Below, one piece after another: positions 17,210-25,303 of a stretch of 64,000 nucleotides of DNA; position 1 is the first letter of the stretch; the number at the start of each line of letters is the position of its first letter. The stretch is from Streptomyces sp. NBC_01317 (GTDB lineage Bacteria; Actinomycetota; Actinomycetes; Streptomycetales; Streptomycetaceae). The position numbers and the translations under genes are program-made. A model generated the notes under the pieces. It was not told the origin of the DNA. It saw nothing but the letters and a program-made list of their open reading frames with translations, and searched no databases. The stretch lies in assembly GCF_035961655.1 (NCBI RefSeq), contig NZ_CP108393.1, positions 2,773,501 through 2,837,500 of the forward strand. The letters run 5' to 3'.

Positions 17210-18250
17210 TCACCGCGTGCGGCGCGTCACGAATTCCGCCAGCGCCAGCAGATCGCCCCCCGCGGTGAGGTCGGGCACCGCCCGGGACAGCTGCTGTACG
17301 GCCCTGGCCATCCGGTCGGCCGCCTGGACCTGCGCCCAGTCGCGCCCCCCGGCCCGCTCCACCGCGTCCGCCGCCCGGCGGATCGCGGTGCTGTCCATCG
17401 GCGACCGGTACAGCTCGGCCAGCTCCTCCGCCGCCGGGGTCCCGGAGGCCAGCGCGGCGACCACCGGCAGGGACTTCTTGTGCGCGGCGAGATCGGCGCC
17501 GGCCGGTTTGCCCGTACGGTCGGGGTCCCCCCAGATCCCGATCAGGTCGTCGATCAGCTGGAAGGCCAGCCCCGCCTCCCGGCCGAAGGCGTCCATCGCG
17601 GCGATCTCCTCCTCGCCGGCGCCCGCGTACAGCGCGCCCAGGGCGCACGAACTGCCCAGCAGCGCGCCGGTCTTGGCCGTCGCCATCGCCACGCACTCGT
17701 CCAGGGAGACCTCGTCGGGGGCCCGCTGTTCGAAGGCGCAGTCCGCCTGCTGTCCCGCGCACAGCTCGATGACACACGCGGCCAGCCGGGCGGAGGCCGC
17801 GCCCGACGCCGGATGCGGGTCCTCGGCCAGGAGCCGCAGCGCGAGGGCCATCATCGCGTCACCCGCGATGATGGCGTCCGGGGTGCCGAAGACCGTCCAG
17901 GCGGTGGCGCGGTGGCGCCGCGTGGGGTCCTCGTCGATGACGTCGTCGTGGAGCAGCGTGAAGTTGTGGGCCAGTTCGACCGCGACGGCCGCCCGGACGG
18001 CGTGGAGCGGGTCCCCGCCGAGCGCCCGGGCCGAGGCGAGCACGAGCGCGGGCCTGATGGCCTTGCCCGCCCGCCCCGAGGCGGGTGTGCCGTCGGCGTG
18101 CTCCCAGCCGAAGTGGTACATCGCGACACGGCGTATGGAGTCCGGCAACGACTCCACCGTGGAACGCAGTTGGGGATGGACGGTGGTGCGGGTGCGGTCC
18201 AGGAGGGCTACCGCCTCGTGGCCCTCGGTGGCGGCATCCGTACTGGTCAT
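17210..18250 (-). CDS. Polyprenyl diphosphate synthase, family 2B encapsulin cargo
   Basis: A 346-residue trans-isoprenyl diphosphate synthase. IPP-binding GKAIRP (about 62-67), first Asp-rich motif DDVIDED (102-108) and second Asp-rich motif DDLIGIWGD (234-242) are intact, so it should be catalytically competent. It should chain allylic diphosphates with isopentenyl diphosphate; product length is not obvious. It lies 91 bp downstream of the encapsulin shell gene, the arrangement described for the polyprenyl-transferase branch of family 2B encapsulins, where the enzyme is packaged. GAGGAAG lies 10 nt before the ATG; a GTG two codons upstream (18256) is an equally good start. No long disordered targeting tail is apparent, unlike some family 2 cargos. 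Confidence 0.88.
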   Translation of the reverse strand: MTSTDAATEGHEAVALLDRTRTTVHPQLRSTVESLPDSIRRVAMYHFGWEHADGTPASGRAGKAIRPALVLASARALGGDPLHAVRAAVAVELAHNFTLLHDDVIDEDPTRRHRATAWTVFGTPDAIIAGDAMMALALRLLAEDPHPASGAASARLAACVIELCAGQQADCAFEQRAPDEVSLDECVAMATAKTGALLGSSCALGALYAGAGEEEIAAMDAFGREAGLAFQLIDDLIGIWGDPDRTGKPAGADLAAHKKSLPVVAALASGTPAAEELAELYRSPMDSTAIRRAADAVERAGGRDWAQVQAADRMARAVQQLSRAVPDLTAGGDLLALAEFVTRRTR

Positions 18251-18301
18251 GGTCACGGTCACTTCCTCTGTCGCTGTGTCGGACCGGGCGTGCGGGTGCC
18301 C

Positions 18302-18330
18302 GGAGGGGCCGGCGCGGGGCCGGCCCCTCC
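18302..18330 (-). terminator. Hairpin between encapsulin shell and cargo genes
   Basis: A perfect 11-bp GC-rich stem, GGAGGGGCCGG/CCGGCCCCTCC, with a 7-nt loop, lying 12 nt after the shell stop codon and before the cargo ribosome site. It could act as a partial terminator or as a 3' stabiliser for the shell message, setting shell excess over cargo. No U-tract is present. Confidence 0.55.
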
Positions 18331-18341
18331 GGCCGGCCGGC

Positions 18342-19748
18342 TCAGCTCCAGCGGCCCACTTCCACGTTCTCCAGCACGCCCACCGCGTCCGGGACGAGGA
18401 TCGCCGCGGAGTAGTACGCCGTGACCAGGTAGGAGATGATCGCCTGCTCGTCGATCCCCATGAAGCGGACGGACAGGCTCGGCTCGATCTCGTCCGGGAT
18501 GCCGCTCTGCTGGAGTCCGATGACCCCCTGCTCGGCCTCGCCCGTACGCATGCAGAGGATCGAGGTCGTCCTGGCGGCCGAGATCGGGATCTTGTTGGAC
18601 GGGAAGATCGGCACACCCCGCCACGCGGGCACGTGGTGCCCCCCGACCTCCACGCTGTCCGGGTAGATCCCGCGCTTGTTGCACTCACGCCCGAAGGCCG
18701 CGATGGCCCGTGGATGCGCCAGGAAGAGCTTCGAGCCGCGGCGGCGCGAGAGCAGCTCGTCCATGTCGTCGGGGCTGGGCCCGCCGTCGTGGGGCTGGAG
18801 CCGCTGGCCGTAGTCGCTGTTGTGCAGCAGACCGAACTCGCGGTTGTTGATCAGCTCGAACTCCTGGCGCTCGCGCAGCGCCTCGACCGTGAGCCGCAAC
18901 TGCTGCTCGGTCTGGTTCATCGGCTGGTTGTACAGGTCCGCGACCCTGCTGTGCACCTTCAGCACCGTCTGGGCCACGCTCAGTTCGTACTCCCGCGGCG
19001 CCCCCTCGTAGTCCACGAACGTGTGCGGGACGACCGCCTCGCCCACGTGCCCGGCGGACAGCTCGATCTCCGCCTCGCCGTACTTGTTGGTCCGCTGGTG
19101 CGGCACGCTCGCCAGCGCGTCCAGGTGCTCGCGCAGCGAGGTCGCGCGCTCCGCCAGGTTCAGGACGTCCGCCCTGGTCAGGACCAGCACCGTGCAGGCG
19201 GTCGCCGCGCGGACGCTGTAGTCCCAGGTGGCCTCCCCGTCCACCAGGGCCTGATCGCCGAAGTACGCCCCGTCCGCGAGCGTCTCCAGCACCGCGTCGT
19301 CCCCGTAGGGCCCCGTCCCGACCTTCTCCGCCCGGCCGTGCGCCAGCAGGTAGACCCGGTCCGCCGTGTCCCCTGCGGACGCGAGCACCTGCCCGGCCGC
19401 GAACTCCTGCTGCTCGCAGCGCCCCGCCAGTTCGGCGAGCGCCGCCTCGTCCCCGTACCCCCGCAGGGCGGGCAGCTCGCCCAGCTCCGCGGGGATGACC
19501 GCCACCCGGTCCCCGGTCTGCACGAACGTCACACGCCCGTCCCCGACCGCGTAACTGAGCCTGCGGTTGACCCGGTAGGTGCCACCCTGTACCTGCACCC
19601 ACGGCAGCATCCGCAGCAGCCACCGCGAGGTGATCTCCTGCATCTGCGGTACCGACTTGGTGGTGGTCGCCAAGTTGCGCGCGGCGTCCGTTCCCAGACT
19701 CTGCTGGGGCGGCGCCTGCGACTCGCGGACCTCGTCACCAACCGACAT
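18342..19748 (-). CDS. Family 2B encapsulin shell protein with inserted cyclic-nucleotide-binding-like domain
   Basis: A 468-residue HK97-fold shell protein that self-assembles into an enzyme-filled protein compartment. Residues 1-80 hold the N-terminal arm and first shell strands ([16 protein letters not shown]). About 85-205 form the cNMP-binding-like insert that defines subfamily 2B ([39 protein letters not shown]). About 225-468 form the rest of the capsid fold, with [20 protein letters not shown] and [17 protein letters not shown]. The insert keeps the GDQAL box but ends TWDYSVRA where classic cAMP domains have RxA-type contacts, so nucleotide binding is uncertain. GGGGAG precedes the ATG at 19748; an upstream ATG at 19772 is unsupported. 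The cargo gene follows. Confidence 0.93.
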   Translation of the reverse strand: MSVGDEVRESQAPPQQSLGTDAARNLATTTKSVPQMQEITSRWLLRMLPWVQVQGGTYRVNRRLSYAVGDGRVTFVQTGDRVAVIPAELGELPALRGYGDEAALAELAGRCEQQEFAAGQVLASAGDTADRVYLLAHGRAEKVGTGPYGDDAVLETLADGAYFGDQALVDGEATWDYSVRAATACTVLVLTRADVLNLAERATSLREHLDALASVPHQRTNKYGEAEIELSAGHVGEAVVPHTFVDYEGAPREYELSVAQTVLKVHSRVADLYNQPMNQTEQQLRLTVEALRERQEFELINNREFGLLHNSDYGQRLQPHDGGPSPDDMDELLSRRRGSKLFLAHPRAIAAFGRECNKRGIYPDSVEVGGHHVPAWRGVPIFPSNKIPISAARTTSILCMRTGEAEQGVIGLQQSGIPDEIEPSLSVRFMGIDEQAIISYLVTAYYSAAILVPDAVGVLENVEVGRWS

Positions 19749-19933
19749 GAAGACTCCCCTTCGTTCATGCACTGACCTGCACGACAGACACTTTCAGCAC
19801 GAAGAGTCGGCGCGCCATTACACAAATGAGTGGGACTGGATCAGCGAAAACGGGGCACAACACGCCGAAAATCATCCGGTCGGCCCATCGACGGCCCGTT
19901 CCCGCCCCCGCTTCGCTCCCGTGTCCGGATCGG

Positions 19934-19972
19934 TTCGCACACCGTGCGAAGGCCGTGCGAAGGCGATACGAA
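19934..19972. promoter_or_regulatory. Helically phased operator-like repeats, encapsulin/amidase divergent region
   Basis: TTCGCAC (19934-19940) and GTGCGAA (19944-19950) form a perfect 7-3-7 palindrome. Further direct copies follow at 19955-19961 (GTGCGAA) and 19966-19972 (ATACGAA), each 11 bp from the last. The 10-11 bp phasing puts all on one face of the helix, as for cooperative binding of a dimeric regulator. It lies 186 bp upstream of the shell start and 77 bp upstream of the amidase start. The binding protein is unknown. Confidence 0.6.
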
Positions 19973-20048
19973 CGGCTGTTGGCGGCGCGGCCCTTGGGGT
20001 AGGAGGCGCGGTACGGGATATTCCGCTTACCGTCCGAAGGGACCGGCC

Positions 20049-20639
20049 GTGTCCTCACCGATGTCCGCGAGCAAGTTTCTCGACGTGTTGAAGAGCGAAG
20101 GGCTCACCGTCGTCCAGGTCGGCGACTGGCGCACCCACAACCGCAACCACAAGGGCCCCTGGGGCCCGGTCCACGGCGTGATGATCCATCACACGGTCAC
20201 CCGGGGCACCGAGGCCACGGTCCGCATCTGCCGGGACGGCTACGCGGCCCTGCCGGGTCCGCTGTGCCACGGTGTCATCGCCAAGGACGGCCGGGTCCAC
20301 CTGGTCGGCTACGGGCGGGCCAATCACGCGGGGAGCGGGGACGACGACGTCCTGCGCGCCGTGATCGCCGAGAAGGCCCTCCCGGCGGACAACGAGACGA
20401 ACACCGACGGGAACCGCTACTTCTACGGCTTCGAGTGCGAGAACCTCGGCGACGGGAAGGACCCCTGGCCCGCCGTCCAGCTGGAGGCCGTCGAGAAGGC
20501 CGCCGCCGCGATCTGCCGCTACCACGGCTGGGGCGCGCCGTCCGTCATCGGTCACCTGGAGTGGCAGCCGGGCAAGGTCGACCCGCGCGGGTTCACGATG
20601 GCGTCGATGCGGACCCGTGTCCGTGACCGCCTGAAGTGA
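20049..20639 (+). CDS. N-acetylmuramoyl-L-alanine amidase (amidase_2/PGRP fold)
   Basis: A 196-residue zinc amidase cleaving the lactyl-amide bond of peptidoglycan stem peptides. Zinc ligands are likely His in VMIHHTVTRG (about 39-45) and a His in GHLEWQPGKVDPRG near the C-terminus; NRYFYGFECENLGDG holds the conserved acidic residue. No signal peptide is present and no wall-binding domain follows, so export is unclear. The GTG at 20049 has GAAGGGA 6 nt upstream; an ATG at 20061 is the alternative. Divergent from the encapsulin operon. Confidence 0.85.
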   Translation: MSSPMSASKFLDVLKSEGLTVVQVGDWRTHNRNHKGPWGPVHGVMIHHTVTRGTEATVRICRDGYAALPGPLCHGVIAKDGRVHLVGYGRANHAGSGDDDVLRAVIAEKALPADNETNTDGNRYFYGFECENLGDGKDPWPAVQLEAVEKAAAAICRYHGWGAPSVIGHLEWQPGKVDPRGFTMASMRTRVRDRLK

Positions 20640-20699
20640 CCACACGCGGGCGCGGAGTGACCACACGCGGGCGCCAAAGTGAACACACGCGGCCGTGCC
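20635..20699 (+). repeat. Three tandem copies of a 21-22 bp repeat
   Basis: Copies begin at 20635, 20656 and 20678 and share AGTGA(C/A)CACACGCGG(G/C)CG. The first copy contains the amidase stop codon; the third ends just before the next gene. The near two-turn period suggests either replication slippage or a repeated protein-binding site in the promoter of the PLP-enzyme gene. Confidence 0.75.
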
Positions 20700-20723
20700 G
20701 CGACAAGCCGCGACAATAGGACG

Positions 20724-21641
20724 GTGACCCCACCCGGAGCCCCCGACCTCGCCGCCCTGCGGCCCCGGCTCCCCTCCCCCCTCACCGCCGTGGAGGACGA
20801 GCGCTTCGCCCGCCACGGCGTACGGCTGCTGCTCAAGCGCGACGACCTGATCCACCCGGAACTCCCGGGCAACAAATGGCGCAAACTCGCGCCCAACCTC
20901 CGGGCCGCCGCCGAGACGGGCCGCCGCACCCTGCTGACCTTCGGCGGCGCCTACTCCAACCATCTGCGCGCCACCGCCGCCGCGGGCCGGCTGCTGGGCC
21001 TCGCCACGGTCGGTGTCGTCCGGGGCCAGGAGCTGGCGGACCGGCCGCTCAACCCCTCTCTCGCCCGCTGCGCGGCGGACGGGATGAGGCTGCTGTTCGT
21101 CGACCGCGCGACGTACCGCCGCAAGACCGAACCGGCCGTCCTGAGCACACTTCTCAAGACGGCGGCACTGCGCCCCGACAGCGTCCACGTCGTCCCCGAA
21201 GGCGGCAGCAACGCCCTGGCCGCACAGGGCTGCGCCGCCCTCGGCGAGGAGCTGCGCGGGACGGCCGACGTCGTGGCCGTCGCCTGCGGCACGGGCGGGA
21301 CGCTCGCCGGCCTCGCGGCCGGGCTCGCCCCCGGACAGCGCGCGCTGGGGTTCCCGGTGGTCGGCGGGGACTTCCTGGAGGCGGAGATACGGCAACTCCA
21401 GCGCGAAGCGTTCGGCGGCCCCACCGGCGACTGGCGCCTCGACGGCCGCTTCACGTGCGGCGGGTACGGCCGTACCACCCCCGCCCTCGACACGTTCGCC
21501 GAGGACTTCGGGGCACGCCACGGACTGCCGGTGGAGCGGCTGTACGTGGCCAAGATGCTGTACGGCCTGACGGCGCTGACCGAGGAGGGCGCGTTCCCCG
21601 GGGGCACGACGGTGGCCGCGGTGATCACGGGCGCCCCCTAG
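20724..21641 (+). CDS. PLP-dependent 1-aminocyclopropane-1-carboxylate deaminase/D-cysteine desulfhydrase family enzyme
   Basis: About 305 residues with a fold type II PLP core. KRDDLIHPELPGNKWRKL contains the PLP-binding Lys, FGGAYSNHLRATAAAG the substrate-binding SNH motif, and VACGTGGTLAGLAAGL the phosphate-binding Gly loop. Family members deaminate ACC or desulfurate D-cysteine, and by-eye motifs do not separate these; D-cysteine desulfhydrase activity is the commoner outcome. The GTG at 20724 fits the family N-terminus. The frame opens at a GTG at 20679 inside the tandem repeats, but that extension looks non-coding. Confidence 0.85.
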   Translation: MTPPGAPDLAALRPRLPSPLTAVEDERFARHGVRLLLKRDDLIHPELPGNKWRKLAPNLRAAAETGRRTLLTFGGAYSNHLRATAAAGRLLGLATVGVVRGQELADRPLNPSLARCAADGMRLLFVDRATYRRKTEPAVLSTLLKTAALRPDSVHVVPEGGSNALAAQGCAALGEELRGTADVVAVACGTGGTLAGLAAGLAPGQRALGFPVVGGDFLEAEIRQLQREAFGGPTGDWRLDGRFTCGGYGRTTPALDTFAEDFGARHGLPVERLYVAKMLYGLTALTEEGAFPGGTTVAAVITGAP

Positions 21642-21647
21642 GGCGAG

Positions 21648-21694
21648 CCAGGGCGTGTCCGCGGGCCGGACGCCACTTCGCGGACACGCCCTGG
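21648..21694. terminator. Strong bidirectional terminator hairpin
   Basis: A perfect 16-bp stem, CCAGGGCGTGTCCGCG/CGCGGACACGCCCTGG (21648-21663 and 21679-21694), with a 15-nt loop, fills the 59-bp gap between two convergent genes. Confidence 0.8.
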
Positions 21695-21700
21695 AGCAAG

Positions 21701-23299
21701 CTAGGGCGTGTCCTCCCGGTACGCCGACGCCTCCTCCAGGTCCAGCCGCCGCAGCAGCGTCCGCATCATCTCGTCGTCGATCGCCCGCCGGTCCCGCAGC
21801 TCCACGAACACCGAGCGCTCCGTCTCCAGGATCTCCCCCGACAGCCGCCGGTACGTGTCGTCCGCCGACTCCCCCGTCACCTCGTTGACCGTCCCGAGCC
21901 GCTCCCAGACGGCGTTGCGGCGCCGTTCCAGGACGGCACGCAGCCGCGCGGCCAGCGGCTGCGGCAGCGCGTTGCTCTCGTCGGCGAGCAGCTCGTCCAG
22001 CCGCACCTCCGCCGCCCTGGACGCCTCGCTCTGCGCCTGCGCCTCGGCCAGGGTCTCGGCCTGTACGTCGCGCCCCGGGATCCTCAGCAGCCGGATCAGG
22101 GGCGGCAGCGTGAGCCCCTGCACGACGAGCGTCCCGATGACGGTGGTGAAGGTCAGGAACAGGACGAGGTTGCGCCCCGGGAACGGCTGGTCGTCATGCA
22201 TCGTCAGCGGGATGGAGAAGGCGATCGCCAGGGAGACCACCCCGCGCATCCCCGCCCACCCGACGATCAGCGGCGACCGCCAGTCGGTGTCGGGCTCGCG
22301 CTCCCTGATCCTGGGGAACAGCTTGCGCGGCAGGAACGTCGCCGGATAGACCCAGACGTACCGGACCACCACCACGGTCACGAAGACGCCGACGGCGTAC
22401 AGGAGCGCCTCCCCGACGCCGTACTCCCCCAGCCCCCTGAGGACGAACGGCAGTTGCAGTCCGATCAGCGCGAAGACGGACGACTCCAGTACAAACGCGA
22501 CCATCTTCCACACCGCGGCCTCCTGGAGCCGGGTCGCGAAGTCGACCTGCCAGGAGCGGTGGCCGAGGTAGAGGGCGACGACCACGACGGCCAGCACCCC
22601 CGAGGCCCCGACCTGTTCGGCCGCCGCGTAGGCGACGAACGGGATCAGCAGGGAGAGGGTGTTCTGGAGCAGGGCTTCCCTCAGATGCGTACGCAGCCAG
22701 TGCAGCGGCACCATCATCACCAGCCCGATGCCGACGCCTCCCAAGGAGGCGAGCGCGAACTCGGCGAGCCCGCCGCCCCAGCTCGCGCCCTCGCCGACGG
22801 CCGCGGCGAGGGCCACCTTGAAGGCGGTGATCGCGGTCGCGTCGTTGACCAGCGACTCGCCCTGGAGGATGGTCGTTATCCGGTTCGGCAGACCCAGTTT
22901 CCGGGCGATGGCGGTGGCCGCGACGGCGTCCGGCGGCGCGACGACGGCGCCGAGCACCAGGGCGGTGGTCAGCGGCAGGTCGGACACCAGCAGATAGGCG
23001 AGGTAGCCGACCACGACCGTCGCGAAGAGGACGTATCCCACCGAGAGCAGCGCGACGGGCCGGATGTTGGCGCGCAGGTCGAGGTACGAACTGTCCACCG
23101 CGGCCGTGTACAGGAGCGGCGGCAGCAGCAGGGGCAGCACGATGTGCGGATCCAGCGTGTAGTCCGGCACGCCCGGCACGTACGCGGCGATCAGCCCCAC
23201 GGTCACCAGCAGCAGCGGAGCGGGCACCGGCGTCCTGCGGGCCGCGCCGGCGATCGCCGCGCTCCCCGCCACCAACGCGACCAGCGGCAATACGTCCAT
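21701..23299 (-). CDS. CPA1-family Na+/H+ antiporter
   Basis: A 532-residue integral membrane protein with about 12 hydrophobic segments in the first 410 residues and a cytoplasmic helical tail (about 415-532) rich in Glu/Arg. Conserved CPA1 features include LVLGAVVAPPDAVAATAI and GESLVNDATAITAFKVAL, whose acidic residues form the ion site, plus the RSPLIVGWAGMRGVVSLAIA motif. It exchanges cytoplasmic Na+ (or K+) for protons. The ATG at 23299 has GAGGA 7 nt upstream; a GTG one codon earlier is possible. Divergent from the UBP zinc-finger gene, with only 35 bp between starts. Confidence 0.93.
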   Translation of the reverse strand: MDVLPLVALVAGSAAIAGAARRTPVPAPLLLVTVGLIAAYVPGVPDYTLDPHIVLPLLLPPLLYTAAVDSSYLDLRANIRPVALLSVGYVLFATVVVGYLAYLLVSDLPLTTALVLGAVVAPPDAVAATAIARKLGLPNRITTILQGESLVNDATAITAFKVALAAAVGEGASWGGGLAEFALASLGGVGIGLVMMVPLHWLRTHLREALLQNTLSLLIPFVAYAAAEQVGASGVLAVVVVALYLGHRSWQVDFATRLQEAAVWKMVAFVLESSVFALIGLQLPFVLRGLGEYGVGEALLYAVGVFVTVVVVRYVWVYPATFLPRKLFPRIREREPDTDWRSPLIVGWAGMRGVVSLAIAFSIPLTMHDDQPFPGRNLVLFLTFTTVIGTLVVQGLTLPPLIRLLRIPGRDVQAETLAEAQAQSEASRAAEVRLDELLADESNALPQPLAARLRAVLERRRNAVWERLGTVNEVTGESADDTYRRLSGEILETERSVFVELRDRRAIDDEMMRTLLRRLDLEEASAYREDTP

Positions 23300-23334
23300 C
23301 ACACCGTCCTCACAAGCGTCGTAACCTGGCCATC

Positions 23335-23595
23335 ATGAGCGAGTGCCTGCATGCCGCGGAACTGCCGCGCCCCGAGCCCGAACCGCAGAGCGACACCTGT
23401 CTGGAGTGCCTCGCGGTCGGCAGTCATCCCGTTCAGCTGCGGCTCTGCCTGGTCTGCGGGAACGTGGGGTGCTGCGACTCCTCGCCGTACCAACACGCCA
23501 CACAGCATTTCAAGAACACCGATCATGAAGTCATGAGGAGTATCGAACCCGGAGAGAGCTGGCGGTGGTGTTACGTGGACGGTTCGATCGTCTGA
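23335..23595 (+). CDS. UBP-type zinc-finger protein
   Basis: An 86-residue protein that is essentially one UBP (ubiquitin-hydrolase-type) zinc finger. Cys/His ligands occur at ECLH, DTCLECL, LCLVCGNVGCCD and QHATQHFKNTDHEV. Bacteria lack ubiquitin proteasome hydrolases, so the role of these small actinobacterial proteins is unknown. It shares a short divergent promoter region with the antiporter gene, which suggests joint regulation. A candidate stress promoter for the sigH locus begins inside its 3' end. Confidence 0.88.
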   Translation: MSECLHAAELPRPEPEPQSDTCLECLAVGSHPVQLRLCLVCGNVGCCDSSPYQHATQHFKNTDHEVMRSIEPGESWRWCYVDGSIV

Positions 23596-23606
23596 CGCTT
23601 GGGTAC
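23581..23606 (+). promoter_or_regulatory. Candidate sigma-B/sigma-H-type promoter upstream of the anti-sigma/sigH operon
   Basis: GGTT at 23581-23584 and GGGTAC at 23601-23606, separated by 16 bp, match the GNNT-N14-16-GGGTAY pattern of sigma-B-like promoters. It lies about 230 bp before the anti-sigma start, fitting the known autoregulated, stress-induced sigH promoters of S. coelicolor. Confidence 0.5.
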
Positions 23607-23837
23607 GTCAACCCTCCGCCGGTTTCTTGTATTTGAGGGCGCCGCACGTCCGGCGACTTTCCGTGCTCATGGACTTACTATGAGTGACACCCGTCGGACG
23701 GGGGTCCGGCGACAGGGCACTATGGATCGCGATAGCGTCGCCAGTCCAGACCGGCTGCGTACCGACTACGTACCGCGAGGCTTCGGGACGTCCCTTGTCC
23801 GGAGCCCTGAAGAGCTTGTGCCACCTTGGAGGTGAGG

Positions 23838-24251
23838 GTGTCCCAGATCGCAGGCGAGCCCGGGACCCAGGACTTCGTGGAAGTCCGGCTGCCCGCTGCG
23901 GGTGCCTACCTGTCCGTGCTGCGTACGGCCACGGCCGGCCTCGCGGCGCGTTTGGACTTCACCCTCGACGAGATCGAGGACCTCCGCATCGCGGTGGACG
24001 AGGCCTGCGCGATCCTGCTCCAGCAGGCCGTGCCCGGCTCCGTCCTCAGCTGCGTCTTCCGGCTTGTCGAGGACTCCCTGGAGGTGACCGTCTCGGCGCC
24101 GACCACCGACGGGCGGGCACCGGAACGGGACACCTTCGCCTGGACGGTGCTCTCCGCACTGGCCGGAAAGGTCGACTCGACGGTCGCGGAGGACCGTACG
24201 GTCTCCATCAGCCTGTACAAACAGCGCGGCGCGGGACCCGGGCCGGCGTGA
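23838..24251 (+). CDS. Anti-sigma factor of sigma-H (RsbW-like kinase fold)
   Basis: A 137-residue HATPase_c-like protein; the N-box helix is EDLRIAVDEACAILLQQA, and the later glycine-rich region is reduced (FAWTVLSALAG). It corresponds by position and family to UshX/PrsH of S. coelicolor, which binds and inhibits sigma-H. The GTG at 23838 has GGAGG 5 nt upstream; the frame extends to a TTG at 23826, which is less likely. Its stop overlaps the sigH GTG start (GTGA), so the pair is translationally coupled and made in fixed ratio. Confidence 0.86.
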   Translation: MSQIAGEPGTQDFVEVRLPAAGAYLSVLRTATAGLAARLDFTLDEIEDLRIAVDEACAILLQQAVPGSVLSCVFRLVEDSLEVTVSAPTTDGRAPERDTFAWTVLSALAGKVDSTVAEDRTVSISLYKQRGAGPGPA

Positions 24252-25303
24252 CGAACGGGGAAGGGCCGGTGCGTGACGAGGGGCGCGTCCCACGGGACGC
24301 GCGGCCGGAAGGATCCCGGCCGGCGGGACCGCGAGAAGGGCACGGGGCTCCGGTGGAGCCCGTGCTCTCTCCCGCGGGCATCCCGGAGCAGCAGGCCCGC
24401 CCCCACCCGGAGGACGGGCTTGACGGCCAGAAGGCCGCGGCGGAGCAGGCGCAGGCAGAGCGGGCGGCCACGATGAGCGAGCAGAGCGAGCAGCAGCACA
24501 CCAAGCAGAACGAGCAGACCGAGCACACCGAGCAGAAGCAGCACGATCCCCACGACCGCAGCGGGGCTCGGCTGATGTTCGTCACGCTGCGCGAGCTGCC
24601 GGACGGGTCGCCGGAGAAGGCGGACCTGCGGAACCAGCTGGTGCGGATGCACCTGCCGCTGGTGGAGCATCTGGCGAGACGATTCCGCAACCGCGGCGAG
24701 CCGCTGGACGATCTGACGCAGGTCGCGACGATCGGTCTGATCAAGTCGGTGGACCGGTTCGACCCGGAGCGCGGGGTCGAGTTCTCGACGTACGCGACGC
24801 CGACGGTCGTCGGGGAGATCAAGCGGCACTTCCGGGACAAGGGCTGGGCGGTGCGGGTGCCGCGGCGGCTCCAGGAGCTGCGGCTGTCGCTGACGACGGC
24901 GACGGCGGAGCTGTCGCAGCAGCACGGGCGGTCGCCCACGGTCCATGAGCTGGCGGAGCGGCTGGGCATCTCCGAGGAGGAGGTCCTGGAGGGGCTGGAG
25001 TCGGCGAACGCGTACTCGACGCTCTCGCTGGACGTCCCGGACACGGACGACGAGTCGCCGGCCGTGGCGGACACGCTCGGCTCGGAGGACGAGGCGCTGG
25101 AAGGCGTCGAGTACCGCGAGTCGCTCAAGCCGCTGCTGGAGGACCTGCCGCCACGCGAGAAGCGGATCCTACTGCTCCGCTTCTTCGGCAACATGACGCA
25201 GTCCCAGATCGCGCAGGAGGTCGGCATCTCCCAGATGCACGTCTCCCGCCTCCTGGCCCGGACGCTGGCGCAGCTGCGCGAGCGCCTGCTGGTGGAGGAG
25301 TAG
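24248..25303 (+). CDS. sigH: Stress/developmental sigma factor sigma-H
   Basis: A 351-residue sigma-B/F/G-type sigma factor. The core holds region 2 (HLPLVEHLARRF, LDDLTQVATIGLIKSVDRFD, STYATPTVVGEIKRHFRD), region 3 (SLTTATAELSQQHGRSP) and region 4 (PPREKRILLLRFFGNMTQ, ISQMHVSRLLART). The first 105 residues are a Gln/Glu/His-rich disordered extension. S. coelicolor sigma-H is made in several sizes from alternative starts and by processing; here GTG 24248 gives the long form and ATG 24473 a shorter one. It directs osmotic/heat stress and aerial development genes in that species. Coupled to the anti-sigma gene. Confidence 0.93.
   Translation: MTNGEGPVRDEGRVPRDARPEGSRPAGPREGHGAPVEPVLSPAGIPEQQARPHPEDGLDGQKAAAEQAQAERAATMSEQSEQQHTKQNEQTEHTEQKQHDPHDRSGARLMFVTLRELPDGSPEKADLRNQLVRMHLPLVEHLARRFRNRGEPLDDLTQVATIGLIKSVDRFDPERGVEFSTYATPTVVGEIKRHFRDKGWAVRVPRRLQELRLSLTTATAELSQQHGRSPTVHELAERLGISEEEVLEGLESANAYSTLSLDVPDTDDESPAVADTLGSEDEALEGVEYRESLKPLLEDLPPREKRILLLRFFGNMTQSQIAQEVGISQMHVSRLLARTLAQLRERLLVEE

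Noticed and set aside
20635..20699. CRISPR-like array
   Set aside because: The tandem units are contiguous, with no unique spacers; no cas genes anywhere in the window.
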